A DNA stretch of 64,000 nt from contig OX387606.1 in the NCBI GenBank assembly GCA_947568835.1, positions 23,367,225 through 23,431,224 on the forward strand, read 5' to 3'. The notes under the pieces are model-generated. The model had not been told where the DNA came from, searched no databases, and saw nothing but the letters and a program-made list of their open reading frames with translations. This document shows positions 27,301 to 42,300 of the stretch, one piece after another (the first letter of the stretch is position 1; each line of letters opens with the position of its first letter). The translations under genes were made by a program, and so were the position numbers. Source of the stretch: Protonemura montana. Taxonomy: Eukaryota > Arthropoda > Insecta > Plecoptera > Nemouridae.

Positions 27301-30300
27301 CTGTACACATGTTTGCATTACTTTGACCACCAACGCATCTCGTCGCGACTCATGTTCCATCATGTTATTCCATGTTCTAGGTCGCAGGTCGGGTAACTCT
27401 GTACATGGCGTTAGATCAATTTCAAACTGTGAATACCAACTCGCCAGCCACATAAACCTTCCTACCAACTGCAAGCAAAGCTGAGAACCAATCTTGCGCG
27501 CAGAGAAATTAGTTGCCCCGGCTAGATTGTTTTCTCGAAGGAAATAAACTTCGGAAACGATTAGCATCCGGTCGAGCGAACACGCCACCTCGTTTACTCC
27601 CCTAGCAACGGCCGGTTACCGCTAAACGGCCGCTGACCGGCGCTCCTGACCGAGCGCTACATCATAACTCGTGCTCGAGCAGCTGATGACGACCCCCAGC
27701 AAACGAAACAATTAATACTAATGGTGACAGGGAGTGGGGGAAAGGGGGCGTCCCGTCCAGCCCCCCCGTTATCTCAATATGAACGCAAACTCGTAAACAT
27801 GATGGCTAATAGCTAGTATGCAAAACACTATCACGTCGGGCAATGGGTAATCAATATGCACTGCAAACTATCAAGATGTTTCTAAACGCTGTACGAGGCC
27901 CGGGGACCAGCGGATATCGAGGCCCGGGGACCAGCGGATATCGCGCCCCTTTTTAACATGTTTGACCGATTTCGCGGCGCTCGCCAACTTAATATGCTCG
28001 GCGGAAAAATTATTAAATTCGATCGCAGACAAAGCCCATTTTCTTTTCGACAAGTTTTATGTGCGCTCACTTAACTTCGATATAAAGTGCGGCTTAATGA
28101 AGTATCGCGAGCGCACTCTGGGAATACACAGTGTTAAATATACTTTCGTACATTTTTTTTTTTTATATAACTTTAGCTTAACGTGGCTGCAAAAAAAAGG
28201 GGGGTCGGGCGCAAAATTCTATGAAATATCTTCACACACAAGTCCAATATAAACTTTCTGAATTTCAATCAATCTTCATGGCGAATTTCTCCCAGTCTAG
28301 CGCAACTACCGCGTTATCGGCCCAGCTAGTAGCCACCCATCACGGTCTAGAAGACAGGCACGTGATTCATATGCAGGACGCGTTTTTCCAGCGCAGCCCG
28401 ACGCAATGATCCGTCAATTATAACACTCGCCTATCTCTGCCGAGTGATATATTGATTGATCAACTGCATAAGATATTCATGGCATGATACTTGTTTCGCA
28501 TTACGCCGATCGTACCATGCATTATGAAATATGGAAATGAATATTCAAATTTAAAACCGCGCTCGCGCCAGGCGCCAACGACGACGGCGTGCTCTGTGTG
28601 TTAGTTTAAAAAATGTTGCCCTCACTAATCACATCCCCGGCCCTGCGGCGCCCACCGAATGTAACAACAAACATAACGCGATGCAGTTTTCGCATAACGC
28701 GTTGTTTGTATTCATACAGGGGGGCAGTGGAACGTTTAGCATGGCTAATGCGTGGCCTAGACGGTAGGGGCGCCGTCGGGTGATATTGGCTAGCAGCGAC
28801 ACCATGTTTCAAGCCGGAATTGAAGCTACCCAAGCTAACGCACGTTAGCGCCGATGGCGAGCCCGTCGGTAGAATACGGAACGACAGATTTGCGCCGTTT
28901 CGGGATGCGTAGCCGATCATCGGTGTGTTACGTAGTGCGTGGATTGCTGTGGTCGCCCAACGACGAAACGGAATGCACCTCTGAGCCGTTCAACTCCCGC
29001 ATAACTGACTTTATTAAGCGGTTCTCACGCGGTGGCGTTTCATTTTAACCACACACGGGGATTCGTCCAATTTCATTTCTCGCCTTTCAAAAGCGGTGTT
29101 AAAAAGTGCCACACTGTTATCCTCTCTGACGCCGTGGAGGCGCTGCCGCGTCGAAGCAGGCGTCCGTAAATTTGCTTATTCAATGTCCGAGCGCACGGTT
29201 GTAGGTTGTCTTTAGAAAATCTGTGATATTCACCCGACGGTGGGTCGGTCGGTGGCAGGAATACCTTAATTCCGCGGGACACACTGCGAACCAGACTACG
29301 AGGACGATATGCAAATTCAGCGTTCAACGACGACGTCGGCTCAATCAGCTATGTTAATGAGGCCCGTTATACCCCGTCCTCGGCGGCAGTCCCGCCTCGC
29401 AGTCGCATGTCGACAGGGTAAATGCACACAGTCTCCTGCCGTTTTAAGGATTGTCTGGCTTTTGTTCGTCCCGTACGTTGGCCGACGAGATGTTCTAAAA
29501 TCAATGAAGTGCAGACTGCAAGCTCTGGGAAACTTTTCCTTCCGCTAACTTTTAGTGCAAAATTTAATCAGGATATAACAAAAGTTATGTTATCAGGTCA
29601 GATGAATTGTGCAGTAAAAGTACTGTCTTTATGGCCACGAGCACCTGACTACGCGATGCGAGCGCTCGTAAGTAGCAACGCTTTGAGAATTAACTGTTAG
29701 CGGTGTTGCGAATTGTTGCACAAATTTACCTACTTTTGTCTTTATTTGCTACATCACATTGTTACCGAATAAAAGCCAGCATAAGCCATTCAATAACAAT
29801 TCAAAAACGAGCGGAATAAATCGTTTTGCTCGATGGCATCACGGTGTCTTCTGGCGACATGTTTTACTGAAATTATTCCGCACAATTCTTTCGATATAGA
29901 TGCTAATCCCCTGAACGCCTCCCCAAAATGCCACCTAACCACGAGTCCCACCCATCTGTGTCATCACACTAATACCCACGGTGCCACGAGGCGCCAAATA
30001 ACACCGTGTAACCGTTGTAGGTCATCGATGCGCCCTCAGGGGTCGAATATTATAATGACAATCGTTGGGTTCCGGCGCTGCTGCGTTGGGGTTACCGTTG
30101 ATGATGTCGAGGCCATGCCGCTCGTTGTAATTAGCGAGTGCTCGATATGGGAATAGCATTCACTGGTCGCTGCAAGGATCGCGATATTATGGGCTAGGTG
30201 AGGGCCCAATTATCCCGTCGAGCGCGGGGAGAGAGAGAGATGGTTTGAGAGGGGAGGGCGGCGTAGTGGACCTGGATAATTGCACGGCAGGTCAATAGCA

Positions 30301-33300
30301 ACATACATAGACACGTCCTCCCATTTGCAGGACCCTGGTCTATGTTGCAGTGCAGAGCTTCAAGATCATTCCGATGGGTGATTAGCAATTAGCATTAGGT
30401 GCGCCGCGAGTGGTCTGCACTAAGTACATTGATGACTGGGTCGACAGAGAGAACTTGGGCATTAGCGCTCGGGTCTGGGGACCACTAAAATGCAATGATG
30501 TTATTATACCGCAACAACACCTACACCGTGGTCCGGGTATTAGAACCGTTATATGGAACTTTTGAAGGCGCTCATGTGTACACTCAATATGTCGCCAGGT
30601 CGTCGCGACCTGTTCTCTGCGATGCTATTGTCTCGATATTGTTTCTTCGTCAGCGATGAGGGGGGGCGGGGAGGCGGCGGGAGACGTTAGGGGAAAGAAA
30701 ATAGATATCGGATTAAGTTGTCATGACATTCCCGGTTCTCTTGGCAACCTGCAATCATACGATACCGACGCTCAGACGTGAGCCGAGTTGTTTAAGAGTT
30801 TTCTACAAACCGCGCCATTCTTCTTCGTCTCGTCTTCTTCTTCTTCCTGCTCTTCGCGGCGTCTGCCACTTCCCCGAGCTTCATCGTTCGTCGAATTCGC
30901 TATCTGATATGAAACATTCCTCTGTGGCTGGCTGCCGAGACGGCCTCGACGTGTGTTATTAGAGCCAACAGTCAATCAGCCCCGGCAAAGTTTCTCTTGG
31001 GGTTGCCGTCGAGCGTTTGGTTCGTGACTCTATCGCAAAACGCAGCCCCCACTAATTAACAGCGGCTCAACCGCGAGAGCACAAAGACGACGTCGGCGTC
31101 GGCGTCGGCGTCTACGATGCTAACTCAAGCGTTTTACTGATAGACCACGGACGCAGGCGAGGCGTTCGTCTCCCTTTCTTCGCGAGCGTCCCTCGATTCC
31201 AGGCCATAGAAACTCTGGGAAAGAAGCCGAGCGACCGCAGAGCGATCTATGGGAACATGTTAAACTACTCACAATGGAAATAAGTCGAGCTTGCATTAAA
31301 CAAGTTATTGGCAGAAAGTTCGATGGTGCTGCACTCTCGTGGTTAAGTAATAGAGTTTGAGTAGCTTTTGATCATGGTTTCGTCTTACAAATTGGAGATT
31401 TAACTCTGTTCCGATGAAGTCTTGGTATCGCCTGTTTCAGCACAGTGAGATCATGCACGGATAAGACTCGTTGATTCGTTGTTTTAATGCAGCCGTCATC
31501 CGTGGAGCAAGATTGATTATAAAAGCGGTGCTGAGAATTACATTTTAACATTAATTTATGTTTCCTTATCAAAAGAGCAGAAGTTACTTAAAAACTCTTG
31601 CGCTTACACAACCTCGAGCGCAAGTGATCAAACTTTGGATGGTTATAAAAATAAATGCCCATAAGAACAACACAGAGGTATTTTCCGACCCCAAGCATCC
31701 AGTACATGAGACTGCTTGAAAAAATATTTACTCTTAGTATACAGTTAGTTGTTCATTCGAGGGCTCAACCAATAAAAATAATTAAAACAGAAGTTTTGGT
31801 CAGAAAGCGTAGCTCGTTAATCAAATAAATATGTCAGGTTTTGAGAATTTCCTGTGCTAAATTAGCATCGATGGAGGTGCCGTGCGCTCTGGTTGTTTTA
31901 GTGTTTTTTTTTTCAGAGGGTTGGTCACACTTTTCTGTGCAGACATTCTCTGAGCAAACAAGATAATACAAATTTGATTATAAGAGTTCATAACACGAAA
32001 CGAAGCGATGCAAAGACCGGACCGGCCGAGATCAAAGCTAGTGCACGGCTGGCAACTTCCTCGTCTGCCGATAGAGTTCGTTGGTAAAAACACGTGGCCG
32101 GTAATCCTCCATAATGTGCATTTATCAAATAACTAATATCGCCGGCGTGCACGGCTTAATGGGGTCTAACCATGGTGTGTAATACCCGGGCACCTGTTAC
32201 CTAGACTAGCGCATACTGCCGACCTCCAGTAATAAACTCAGTCGTCGCTTCTAAAGCTGAATCCGATCCAATACCGTCCAGCTTTTGTCGATGCAGTAAT
32301 CGCACGATTTTTTTTTTTCAAATTCACACACAAATACCGGATCGCAGCGCTGGAAACGATTGTGAAAAAAATCGCTTCGTCGTCAGCTTATGGGTATAAA
32401 CTGAGGGAGCTACAAAATAATTATGATTCTGATCAGATATTAAAACTGTTTTGTCGAAGTTAACCAATGTATTTTATGTCTTTACATTTTTAATAAAACA
32501 AATAAGAGAAAAATTCAATAAGAATAATTAGCTTTGCATTTTCAGGATCGAAAGTTTTTCAGGTAAGATCAGTAAAGTTCATCGAAATCCTCCTGCGGCT
32601 CTGCAATACTGCGTTTAACTACATGGACTTATTTGATTTTCAGCTGTAATCTATAAATAACTAAAATCTAACCACGACCGACCGATTTTTTGAAACGTTT
32701 CCTGTTGTAACAAGTGAAAACTTCAACTTCACCGTCGAATCTTTCAAATCTCGACACTGTTTCCCCGTCACACTTCCCTACTAATAAATACCCGAACCAT
32801 CCCAGGCATTCCCGAGTAGCGAGCTAGCGAAGCCGGTCGCATCCCGGCTGTTTGTTCCTTATAATCCCGCTAGGAGCGGCTCATTTCCTGAGCGAAGCGC
32901 TCCCGGATCCCGTTAGATGGGACTCAGGGACTCAGGGCGAGCTAACGATCACGCTCATTACTTCATTAGAATCCACCAAAACACACGGGCACTTTCGAAA
33001 ACAACACGCCACTAAGTATACGTGCAGTCGATATCCGTCGGAAAACTCGGTCGGAATTTTAGGAAATTAAATTTGATTTATCAAACAGAGATATGGGTGA
33101 GAAGCCTGATTACCTCCCCAAATCCTGGCTTGCATACTATTTTTCCAATCAAATTCGGTACATAGCTGGGTCAGCTTACCAATGAAATAATCGAGCACTT
33201 TGATCACATGACGGAGCAATGTGGCCGACCATCTTTGATGTAATTCGAAAAATTCCAACAAAGTTTCCCCAAAATAAGAAAGTGAAGTATGTGTGATGGT

Positions 33301-36300
33301 GAAAACAACATTTTCGAAAGGAAGTCTGTGATCCGTAACGTTTCATTCAATTCGAATATCATGAAATGCTCGAATTCAACTTCGGTTTCAACGAGAAAGT
33401 CTAGAACATACCTGGAAAAAGCGTCTGTTCGTGACTTTTCACACTGATTCCACGACTGTGGCTTCACTGAAAATCACTTTTTTTTCCAACTTGCACCAGT
33501 TTGACTTCTTTTACACCACTCTGTAATTTTATTATTTGTCATTCGCTTGCATTTTATTTCTAACAGGTGTTACCAACCAAACTTACGGCCTTTTTACTGG
33601 AAAAATGTTTTTACTCCCTCGACGAATTTTATCTCAAATTTAAGCAATTATGACACTGAACATTCTGCATTTTTAATTAAATAATGACTGTCTGTATATC
33701 AATATATTGATCAAAATCGACAATAAACTTACTATTATTATTAAAATAATAATAATAATAATTATTATTATGAAAAAGTCTCCGGGAATTGTCAGTATTG
33801 TCAGTATTGTCAGTATTGTCAGTATTGTCAGTATTGTCAGTATTGTCAGTATTGTCAGTATTGTCAGTATTGTCAGTATTGTCAGTATTGTCAGTATTGT
33901 CAGTATTGTCAGTATTGTCAGTATTGTCAGTATTGTCAGTATTGTCAGTATTGTCAGTATTGTCAGTATTGTTGACAAATGCGAGTACGGTTTTATCAAA
34001 AGTTCACACATTATAATTCGTCCTCTGTACCCGCCTTGTATTTAAATATATACTTAATGTCAGTGGTGTAGTCCTACATTTTTTCTTGGGTATACGCTGG
34101 GTTATCAGGCTGTGAGTTCTAAATGTCGTGGTCATCACTAGGTTAGGTACTGGGTGGGGGGTGTTTCTAATTCTTTACCTTTAGTCTATTCACTAGTTAT
34201 AGTTCATAGATAGTTCATTCCTATCAAAACTAAAACTACTACTTGGTGTTGGGGTAGCTGCAATCGCGCTTTCCTCGGGTGGGTTGAATGAGTACGTTGA
34301 CTGCTTGGAAAAACCATTGCATACCCATCCAGATCATACGAACCGCTACAATACACGGACTACCCCACTTTTCGAAATAAACTTTACTTTTCCAGTTTTT
34401 ATAGTGCAGGTTGTAGGGAGATTAAGAATTGTCGTTGCAAAACGCATTTTAAAGTTTTGCAAAGAGTATTTACTGGGCGTATACCCTGTATATTTCTTTT
34501 TGGGTATACGCTCGGTGTCAGTTTTTTGGGTATATGCTCGCTGTCATAAAGTTTTTTGGGTATACGGCGTATACCCGCGTATACCTGCGTATACCCCCGA
34601 CTACACCACTGCTTAATGTAGATACTTCTGTGGTTTCCCCTGTAATTTGACAGACAGCGATTTGATAAAATCGGAATCCGGGTGAGTTTAATGTATATGG
34701 ATGAGCCATCCTGTTTGACTTAATACAATCCCAAGAGACACCCGGTCGATTTCAACTTATTAACAAGCAGACTTCTTGCATGTTAAAACACAGATGCGAA
34801 CAAAGAAATCTCGAGCTTAATTTGATTCTTTCAACGCCAACAAACGACCGTTGCCGAATAAATCTCAGGCCGACACCGAATCGCAAGTCACTCCTCCAGA
34901 TTTGAGTTGATATTCTTTCCTCGCCCGCAAGTTTATAAAAGGATTATTATAATCAGTACTTCTTTGGTGTCGAGCACGGTGGATTTAATTATTTACCCCA
35001 TCCATATTCATCCACGATCGGAGTCTTCACGTCGAGCCACGGTTGCAGCGAGACGGCATCGGCAGGGGGTGGGGGGGGCGGTAACATCTGTGCCTCTGCA
35101 GAGGACATCAGTATGCCGCCCCCGGTGCCGCCTCCGCCCGTCGCTGCCCCGTCAGCCACCCCATCGGCCCCCCCGACGCAACGATCAAGAGGTGAAACCT
35201 CCTCACGTAATACCTAGCCGACGCCAAAGCAATGACATTATTTAATGGCAGATTTCACAAGACAAAGTTCGACAAAGACTTTGAGCGTTTGCCGTGCATC
35301 CAGTGTTTCCGTTCACGCGTCGTCCATTGTGTCGCCGGCGTCGTATGTCCAGTCTGGTACACCCGACGCGTCGACCGACGGCAAACATACTCGTGCGGAA
35401 GAGATAGCGCGTCGGCTTCTCATTTTCATTTGTCTCTGCGACTACAACGCCGGATCAACTCGTCGCACTCTTTGCAAGTCACGAAACCTTTCTGCTATCA
35501 ACGATTGTTCTCTGGAAATTAATTTTAAGTGTCTAGAAAATCGCTCTTGTTTTCCGCACAACAGCCGTGGCAAGTTGGGAGTCGACTCGCAAGTCGAACT
35601 CGGAGCGAACGCCAAGCCGCAAGCCGACGATCCTGCCCGCAGTTGTGCGTTACGCACTCGCGTAATGCGCTTAAAATTACTCGATTTGCCGCGCGTGTCT
35701 GCCACGCGGCGAATCAATCTGCCCGCGATTGGTTCAAGTGGTTTTCCTGTCTACTGCCTGCGTTGTCTGGCAGCGCCGTGTTACATTCAAATAACAACAC
35801 TTGGTGGCTTTCACTTGGAAGATTCCACGAAACTTTGGCGGCCATCTTCGGTGCGATTCGAAGCCTGGAAAACGCCTTTTGCTCCCATTTTCTCTTCCGG
35901 GAAAACTTAAAATAGTTTCGCGTTGAACTAGATCCGAATCGTAGTCCTGGATTTTGTGCGGACTCAATTAGCTTCGTTTTCCGCTGAAATTGTGACACGT
36001 AATTGAGCCGCAGTGGGTAGATTTTCGTCGTCGTCGTCGTCGTGGAGTCGATGTTTGTGTGGTATAACAAGCCTCGTCGTCGCCGTCTAGCGAAACACGC
36101 ACGTGCTGACAATATATAGGTACATATCGCTGCTGCAGAGAGGTCGGTCGCTGTCGGCAGGGGATGCGACGAGAGCTTTTAGAGCAGTCTTTGTTGGGAA
36201 CTGTTGCCATAACTACACATCTGTATCGCTTGTTTGTTTAATTTATCTGATAGTCGATAAAAATAGGAGGGAACAAAAGTTTGCCGTCGTCGACGACGGC

Positions 36301-39300
36301 GACGCTCTGCACTATCCAGCGTCGCCTTTCCACAGCAGGTACTTACATGGGAAAACATCAACGTTTTCCTGTTTGTCCTCAGTCTTTCTCACTTACTCTA
36401 ATCGGGAAATGACATCAACGTTCTGCTAGTCCCTTCTTCGAAGTTATGCGACGCACATACAGAAACCAATTGTTAATAAATGATTTTTCCATCCGCCATT
36501 AAGCTGACCGAAATGTGGCGGGTGGGGAGATGAGGGGGGGGTGGGGGGTCTGTCAATTGTTACCGCACAATAATGCGGTGATGTACGCGCACAGCATTGT
36601 GCTCGAGAATATGCTGCAGGTAATACTAACTACTCGTTGTCATTAGTAAATTGTGCCTCGAGTGAGTTACGACTCCTATTGTAACGGCGCAGAACAATTG
36701 CTTGCCGCATCACATGCAGCCATCATTCACGCGGAGACCTCGAAAACATAGCGATTCAATGGGGCCGCGTAACCGATAGACAATCGGATTGCGAGACTAA
36801 TAACACGGCCCGTCCGTATAAACCACGTCGCTGCCGAGCGCAGGAATCTCGTGCACACGCGTGCAGAGTTACTGATCATTTCGCATTTAATAGCACAAAA
36901 ATAGACGCATTGGATGCCGATTTAATGATCGAATTTTGTGGATTGTGATTGTCGCGTGACGAGAGGGCAAAGGTGATTGAAAATTGATGACTTTGTCGGG
37001 TAGCGCGACGCTTCGATGCGCCGTCGCGCTTGAGGGTTCGCGTTCAGATCCCGGGGCTCCTAAAAGCGCACATTGGCGATTCGCGTCTTGTCGAATGATC
37101 TGCACCGGCGACCAGTTTTATTTCCGTTATCGGACCCTTTTTTAGTTTATAGCAGCACGACTTTAATGGGTGTCATAAAGAATAAATTACTTTCCGATTG
37201 TTTTCCTTTTGCATGTCCTCGTGTGCGGCGATACGGCCCGTCCATACACAATGCGGGACGTTCATAATAACGAGGACCCGGGCCTTTCGGCGCGTGTAAT
37301 CATTCCACGATTGGCCGCCGTCAAGTTATGGGCGCTCCACGCGAATAAACCAAGGACTATAATCGGATCGCTCAGCCGGGCCCTGCACGCGGATCTCTTT
37401 AAAAACGATTTATCAAAAGATTACAAAGTATGGAAAGAAATTAAAATGATACCGTCGAGCGAGGAATGATGAGCGCGGATCGTTTTTCACGCGCCCGCCC
37501 CGAGTTTCATCGCGCGCGGCCTGAAAACTTATTTCCCCGAGTTTCAATCAAGTTTACCCCGCGCGTCCTTGAAAGCGGCAAACCGCGAGACGGCGTCCGT
37601 GAAACAAGTCAACAAATTAGCATACCCCGCGAAACTCTGGCGCGAAACATTCCGCTAATTTCGAGTAACACATCCACTTGAAGCGCACGTCAAAATATCG
37701 CGGCTAATAAATCAGTAGGTACAGCTGAATTTTATGGCTTCGTATGGTAAAATTATTAAACATTGAACATATATCAAGACAATTTCTACTTGCAAACTGT
37801 TCCAGTGCCATAAATATTTCAATGAACTCGTTCGGGCCATCATGTCGACATTGGAGCCTGAGGAGCATCAAGTGAGATATGTATTTTTAATAGTGCGTCC
37901 GTGTGCGTGTGTGTGCGTGCGTGTGCGTGTGGGTGCGTGTGTGTGTGTGTGTGCAGAATTTGCCGGGGCATCGGTCCGGCGGTCGTAACTCGCGAGAGTA
38001 ATGACGTGGCGTCGACGCTAGGGCGCATTGTGCATTACGCGTAACGTGATTTATCGTCTGGCAATGGGATTGCAATTTCAAACAGTTATGCGAATTCGCC
38101 TGCATTTGCAGTTCATGTCCGCTTAAACGCAGCAGACAAATATTTGCAGGCCGTTATGAAATTAGCATTGTAGTGCGGTGCTTGCATTCTCTGCGGCAAT
38201 TCGTGGATGCCGGCTGCAAAAATGCGGCGCATGCACAAGCCAAAATGGAATGGATTAATTTTTTTAATGGACATATTTTCTAAAAAAAACAACGACGGTG
38301 CGATCAGTTTGCGTTCGGATCACAATGGTTCTTTGCGTCCTCGGTTCGATCCCAGTCGCTTACAGTTCGGTAAAACACTCGATGCGTCACGTTTCTAATT
38401 TCCCCGGGCGTACGATAATTGCAGTTTCTTCGCAGCTATCGACACGTAGCCATTTCCCTAAATCCCGTCCCGTCCCGTCCAATCACGTCTTCCCGTCAAA
38501 CAGGTGTACCTCCCCACTCCAAAGTCTATCACAAGCAAAGAATGTCTGCAGATGACAACAGCGGCAAGGTAACGAGAGGAAATAATTAATGGTGCGCTCT
38601 TCGGGTGTGTATTTCCCCGGAGAACGGGCGATGCGATCTCGGACTCAGCCTCTACGGGAAGAGGATCGCTCTGTGCCGAGGCCAGAAAGCTCTAAGATCG
38701 ACTCATTGACTGGCAACTCAAGACAAGATCTGCGCAAAAGTACAAATTGATTGCCACGGCAAGAAAGCAGCACGCGTCCCTCGTCTCGAACGAACATTGA
38801 ACTTTTTTTTTTTTTTTCGGTATTAAACAACTTGCAACGCGAGAGGAAACGGAAACTCGCATCGGAGTCGCTTCTTTTCCACGTTCTTCCAGAGACTTCT
38901 TGCGCTCTCGGCCGCCGTGTTTTATATTTCCGTGAAACACTTGCAGCCGTCGCTGGCTGATGGAGTGGAATGCGATCACGGCGATATAAAACGCTACAAC
39001 TGCAACACTTTGGAAGAACGCCCCCCCCACCCCCACCCCTCGGCGAGTGCGCTGGGGGATCGCGATCAGAGTCGATCGGTATCGCACCAAGCTGATAAAC
39101 AAGACGAATCCCGTGCGTCTTTGTATTAAGCAGGAATCTTTGGAGGGGCGATTGTCTGTAATGGAGTTAAGACAAGCCTGGGTCGACCAGCTCATGGAGT
39201 CGACATCGAGTTCCGATTGTTTGCCTGTAATGAGCTCATAATGCGTCAGGAAAGACGGAGAGAGAGACAAGATGATGCACGCCAAGGATACAAGAGAGAC

Positions 39301-42300
39301 AAGAGGTCCAAGGATACGACACTGCGACGAGGAAACTTACATAACAGCGAGCCAACAAAACGAGCAGGAAAAATCTACTATATAAATATAAAAGTTAATG
39401 AAGTCGAAATGAAAGGCATTTCGAAACTCAAACAACTATTTCTGCTCGTCTCAACTTATATATTGAAACAAGCGCACAAGAATTTTGCACGTTTTTCACT
39501 CCTAAACGCAGCCCGCCGTGCAGAACCCGGGCGAGAACGCGAGTCGCTCGACTTGCCGCTGTTTCCAATTAAAATACCTATATCACTCGGGTAAATAAAA
39601 ATGATATTAAATAAAAACGATATCAGACTTAAATGCAGTCGCATCTGCGGAATGCACGTGAAATCATGCAAACCGCGTTCGCAGTCGCTGAGAAGAAGTA
39701 CAGCAACTAGCACCGCTGCACAAACACCCAAACCCCAACCCCCCTCTCATAACATCCTGGTCGCCCTCACCCTTGCCAGCTCTTTTCTTGCCTCCATTCC
39801 AGTCCCACCTCCACCCACGCGTCTCGCGATTATGGATCATAATATTGATCCCCATCCCTATCACCCCCCACCCCCCGGGCGCTACCCTACCACCGACAGA
39901 AAACCACGTCGACGCCGTCCTCCGAACGACGTCTCCGATAACGCAAGACAAGCGCAATTAGACGGCGCAGGCGACGCCGGGCGTCGCTCCGGCCGCTCGC
40001 GGGAAATGATTCAATTATCAGCGAGTAATTCGTCTGTCCCGTGACTGGTCCGTGGGACTGGCGCAGGATGATGGATCTGCCACGGCGGCGGCAGCGGCGC
40101 GCGCGCGTGAGTTTGAGTAATGGAGCACGTCGACGTCGTGAGAGCGTTGGCCAGCTGCCGCCAACGCCTCACACCTCCCCGACGCGCTGGCTCTTTCATC
40201 CAGCGTTAACTCATCCGACCACTTCCATCCCCCGGCCCCCCGTGCCCTCGGCTCAACGGCAACCCTCGCTCATGAACTTTACTCTCACCGGCACAATGGT
40301 CAAGTGAGCGTCTTGGTTTTCGTCGCCCCCCCCCCCCCCCCCCCCCGCCAGCCCCCTCCCCACCACCCTCTAGACGGCTTCATATTGATCTTGGGGATCT
40401 ACGATGTCTACATTGGAATCTATTAGACGTGTCGCCTCTTCAAGGTACGGTATTTACTTTTCCGGGTAAACCTATGGTGGAAACGCCGAGCATTCTAATG
40501 CAGATGATAAATAAAGCTTATGGGAAAAATTCCTTGCCCGGTTGGTAGCAATGTCTTGGGAGGAAGGTGTGGTGGCAAATGATTGGTGAACGAGGACACG
40601 TTTATCACTTGGCGCTGCTTGTCGAGTCTAACAGCTTTTGGCGGGAATTCCTTTACTTTTCACTTGTTAAATAGGCCTTCAATTCATTATTCAAATCAGC
40701 CGACGATACGGTGAGAATTTTAAGCACTTTCCCGTACTTTTAAAGCTCGCCGCCGCCACCGCCGCCCTAAGTCGGGCTCAACAGATTTTTCCCGCAAACT
40801 TTCGACTCTGGATTCTCGGCTCAGCGAGGCCGAGCCGGGGTTATGACGGGCGAGGTTACTCGGGGCCGTGTTCAAAGTTTCTCAACAGGAAACTGCATTA
40901 CCGGCCGACGGTCGTCTCTCCAGCGGATCTCAAAGCTCATTGTGGGACTGACAACTTCATCAGCATTTTACGCGGCGGGCACGTATCGACCAACATCGAC
41001 CGCGTCGAGGCACGCCAAAGGTAGGCGATACAACGCACCCGGGCCGTGCCGGATTAAACCGGCGAAAACGAAACACCCTAGATAAAAACAAATTGTGAAG
41101 GTATAGCGAGCCCGATTAATGGACGGCGGTTCGTTCGAGCGTAGCTTGCTCTTGTCTGCGCTGGCAAACAGAACATCGGTGGAAAAAACCAGGCTGCATC
41201 ACCGCCGCGGACATAATTATTTAGATGAGTTTATTCTCGGCAAACTTTTGCTCTGAAACTTTGTCCGGTGGAAGATAATACTCCGTGGTAGTGCGCTGCC
41301 GGCGGCGTTGACTGGAAGCGCGCTAAATAGCAAAGGCTGGCCGTGGTGTTCGCTTTGATTTTCATCTAATTATGATCATGCCCACAGCTTCGTGTGTCGG
41401 CGGCGATCACACATCAGTGCACCCCGCGCGGGGAAAGATTACTTTAATTTTCATGCCCGCCGATGAATGTGATGAAAAGGAATTTTGATAGCATGCCGTG
41501 GGGAAACCTAAAAATGCCACCGCACCGAGCCGTTTTACATTTTTGCATTGTTTTAAAAATTAAGTGTAACCTCGCGGGAGAACCAACGCGGCCGTGATCA
41601 ACGCGCAGAACAACTCCACACGCGTTTGTTTTGCAGTCTTGTTGCACGAGAGTCGAACCCCGGTGCCCGGTGAAAGAAAGCGCAGACAAGCGGCAAACAA
41701 CCGACAACATTTGCAGCGATATTATAAAACGGCACTTTGCCACCTCAATTTTCCGCACATACGAAATGGATATTTTCCGAACGCGTAGTAAACAAAATGA
41801 AATAAAACGTTAGCGTTCTTGCGAGCAATTCAAAAAACTCATTTTTCTCGTCGGCGCATTCCACGCGCGGTGGCGGCGGCGTCGGCGGAGAGGAGTCCCC
41901 CCCGAGGGACAAAACAACAGAAGATATAAAAGTGTGCGGCATTTTCGGCGAAAAGAAAATTGGCTCCTCGTCGCCGGCGAAAACTCAGTGCCCATTTATG
42001 CGACGGAGATTATTACGTTTTCCGCGCCCATGGAAATGACTCACACGTCTTGCTGAGTGCAAGGGGCCGACGCCCGAAGGTGAACGACGCCTACGAGGTA
42101 GACGTTGCGACGCTCGTGCCAGATGGAGCACATGCGTGCGTGTGCGTGTCAGCTAGAACGCGAGGACGTACGCAACTAACGCGTCGGCGTGTGTACTCGT
42201 AACTACCGATTTTTCGAAATGGTTCCGCCATTGAGTTACAGGCTCCGTCACGAGTCCCAGCGCTTATATTGAACGTTCTGCTGAGCAAACGAGGCCGGCA

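Noticed and set aside
27139..27588. 149-codon minus-strand frame in intron 1
   Set aside because: Looked briefly protein-like ([18 protein letters not shown]) but has no matching splice sites, ends in homopolymer translation and matches no family I know.
33673..34045. Three overlapping frames of repeated Val-Ser-Ile, Leu-Ser-Val and Thr-Ile-Leu
   Set aside because: Artefact of a 9-bp perfect minisatellite whose period is divisible by three.
35245..35910. 221-codon plus-strand open frame
   Set aside because: No recognisable domain or splice context; Arg/Ser/Ala-rich composition typical of chance frames in CGN-rich DNA; other frames also open here.
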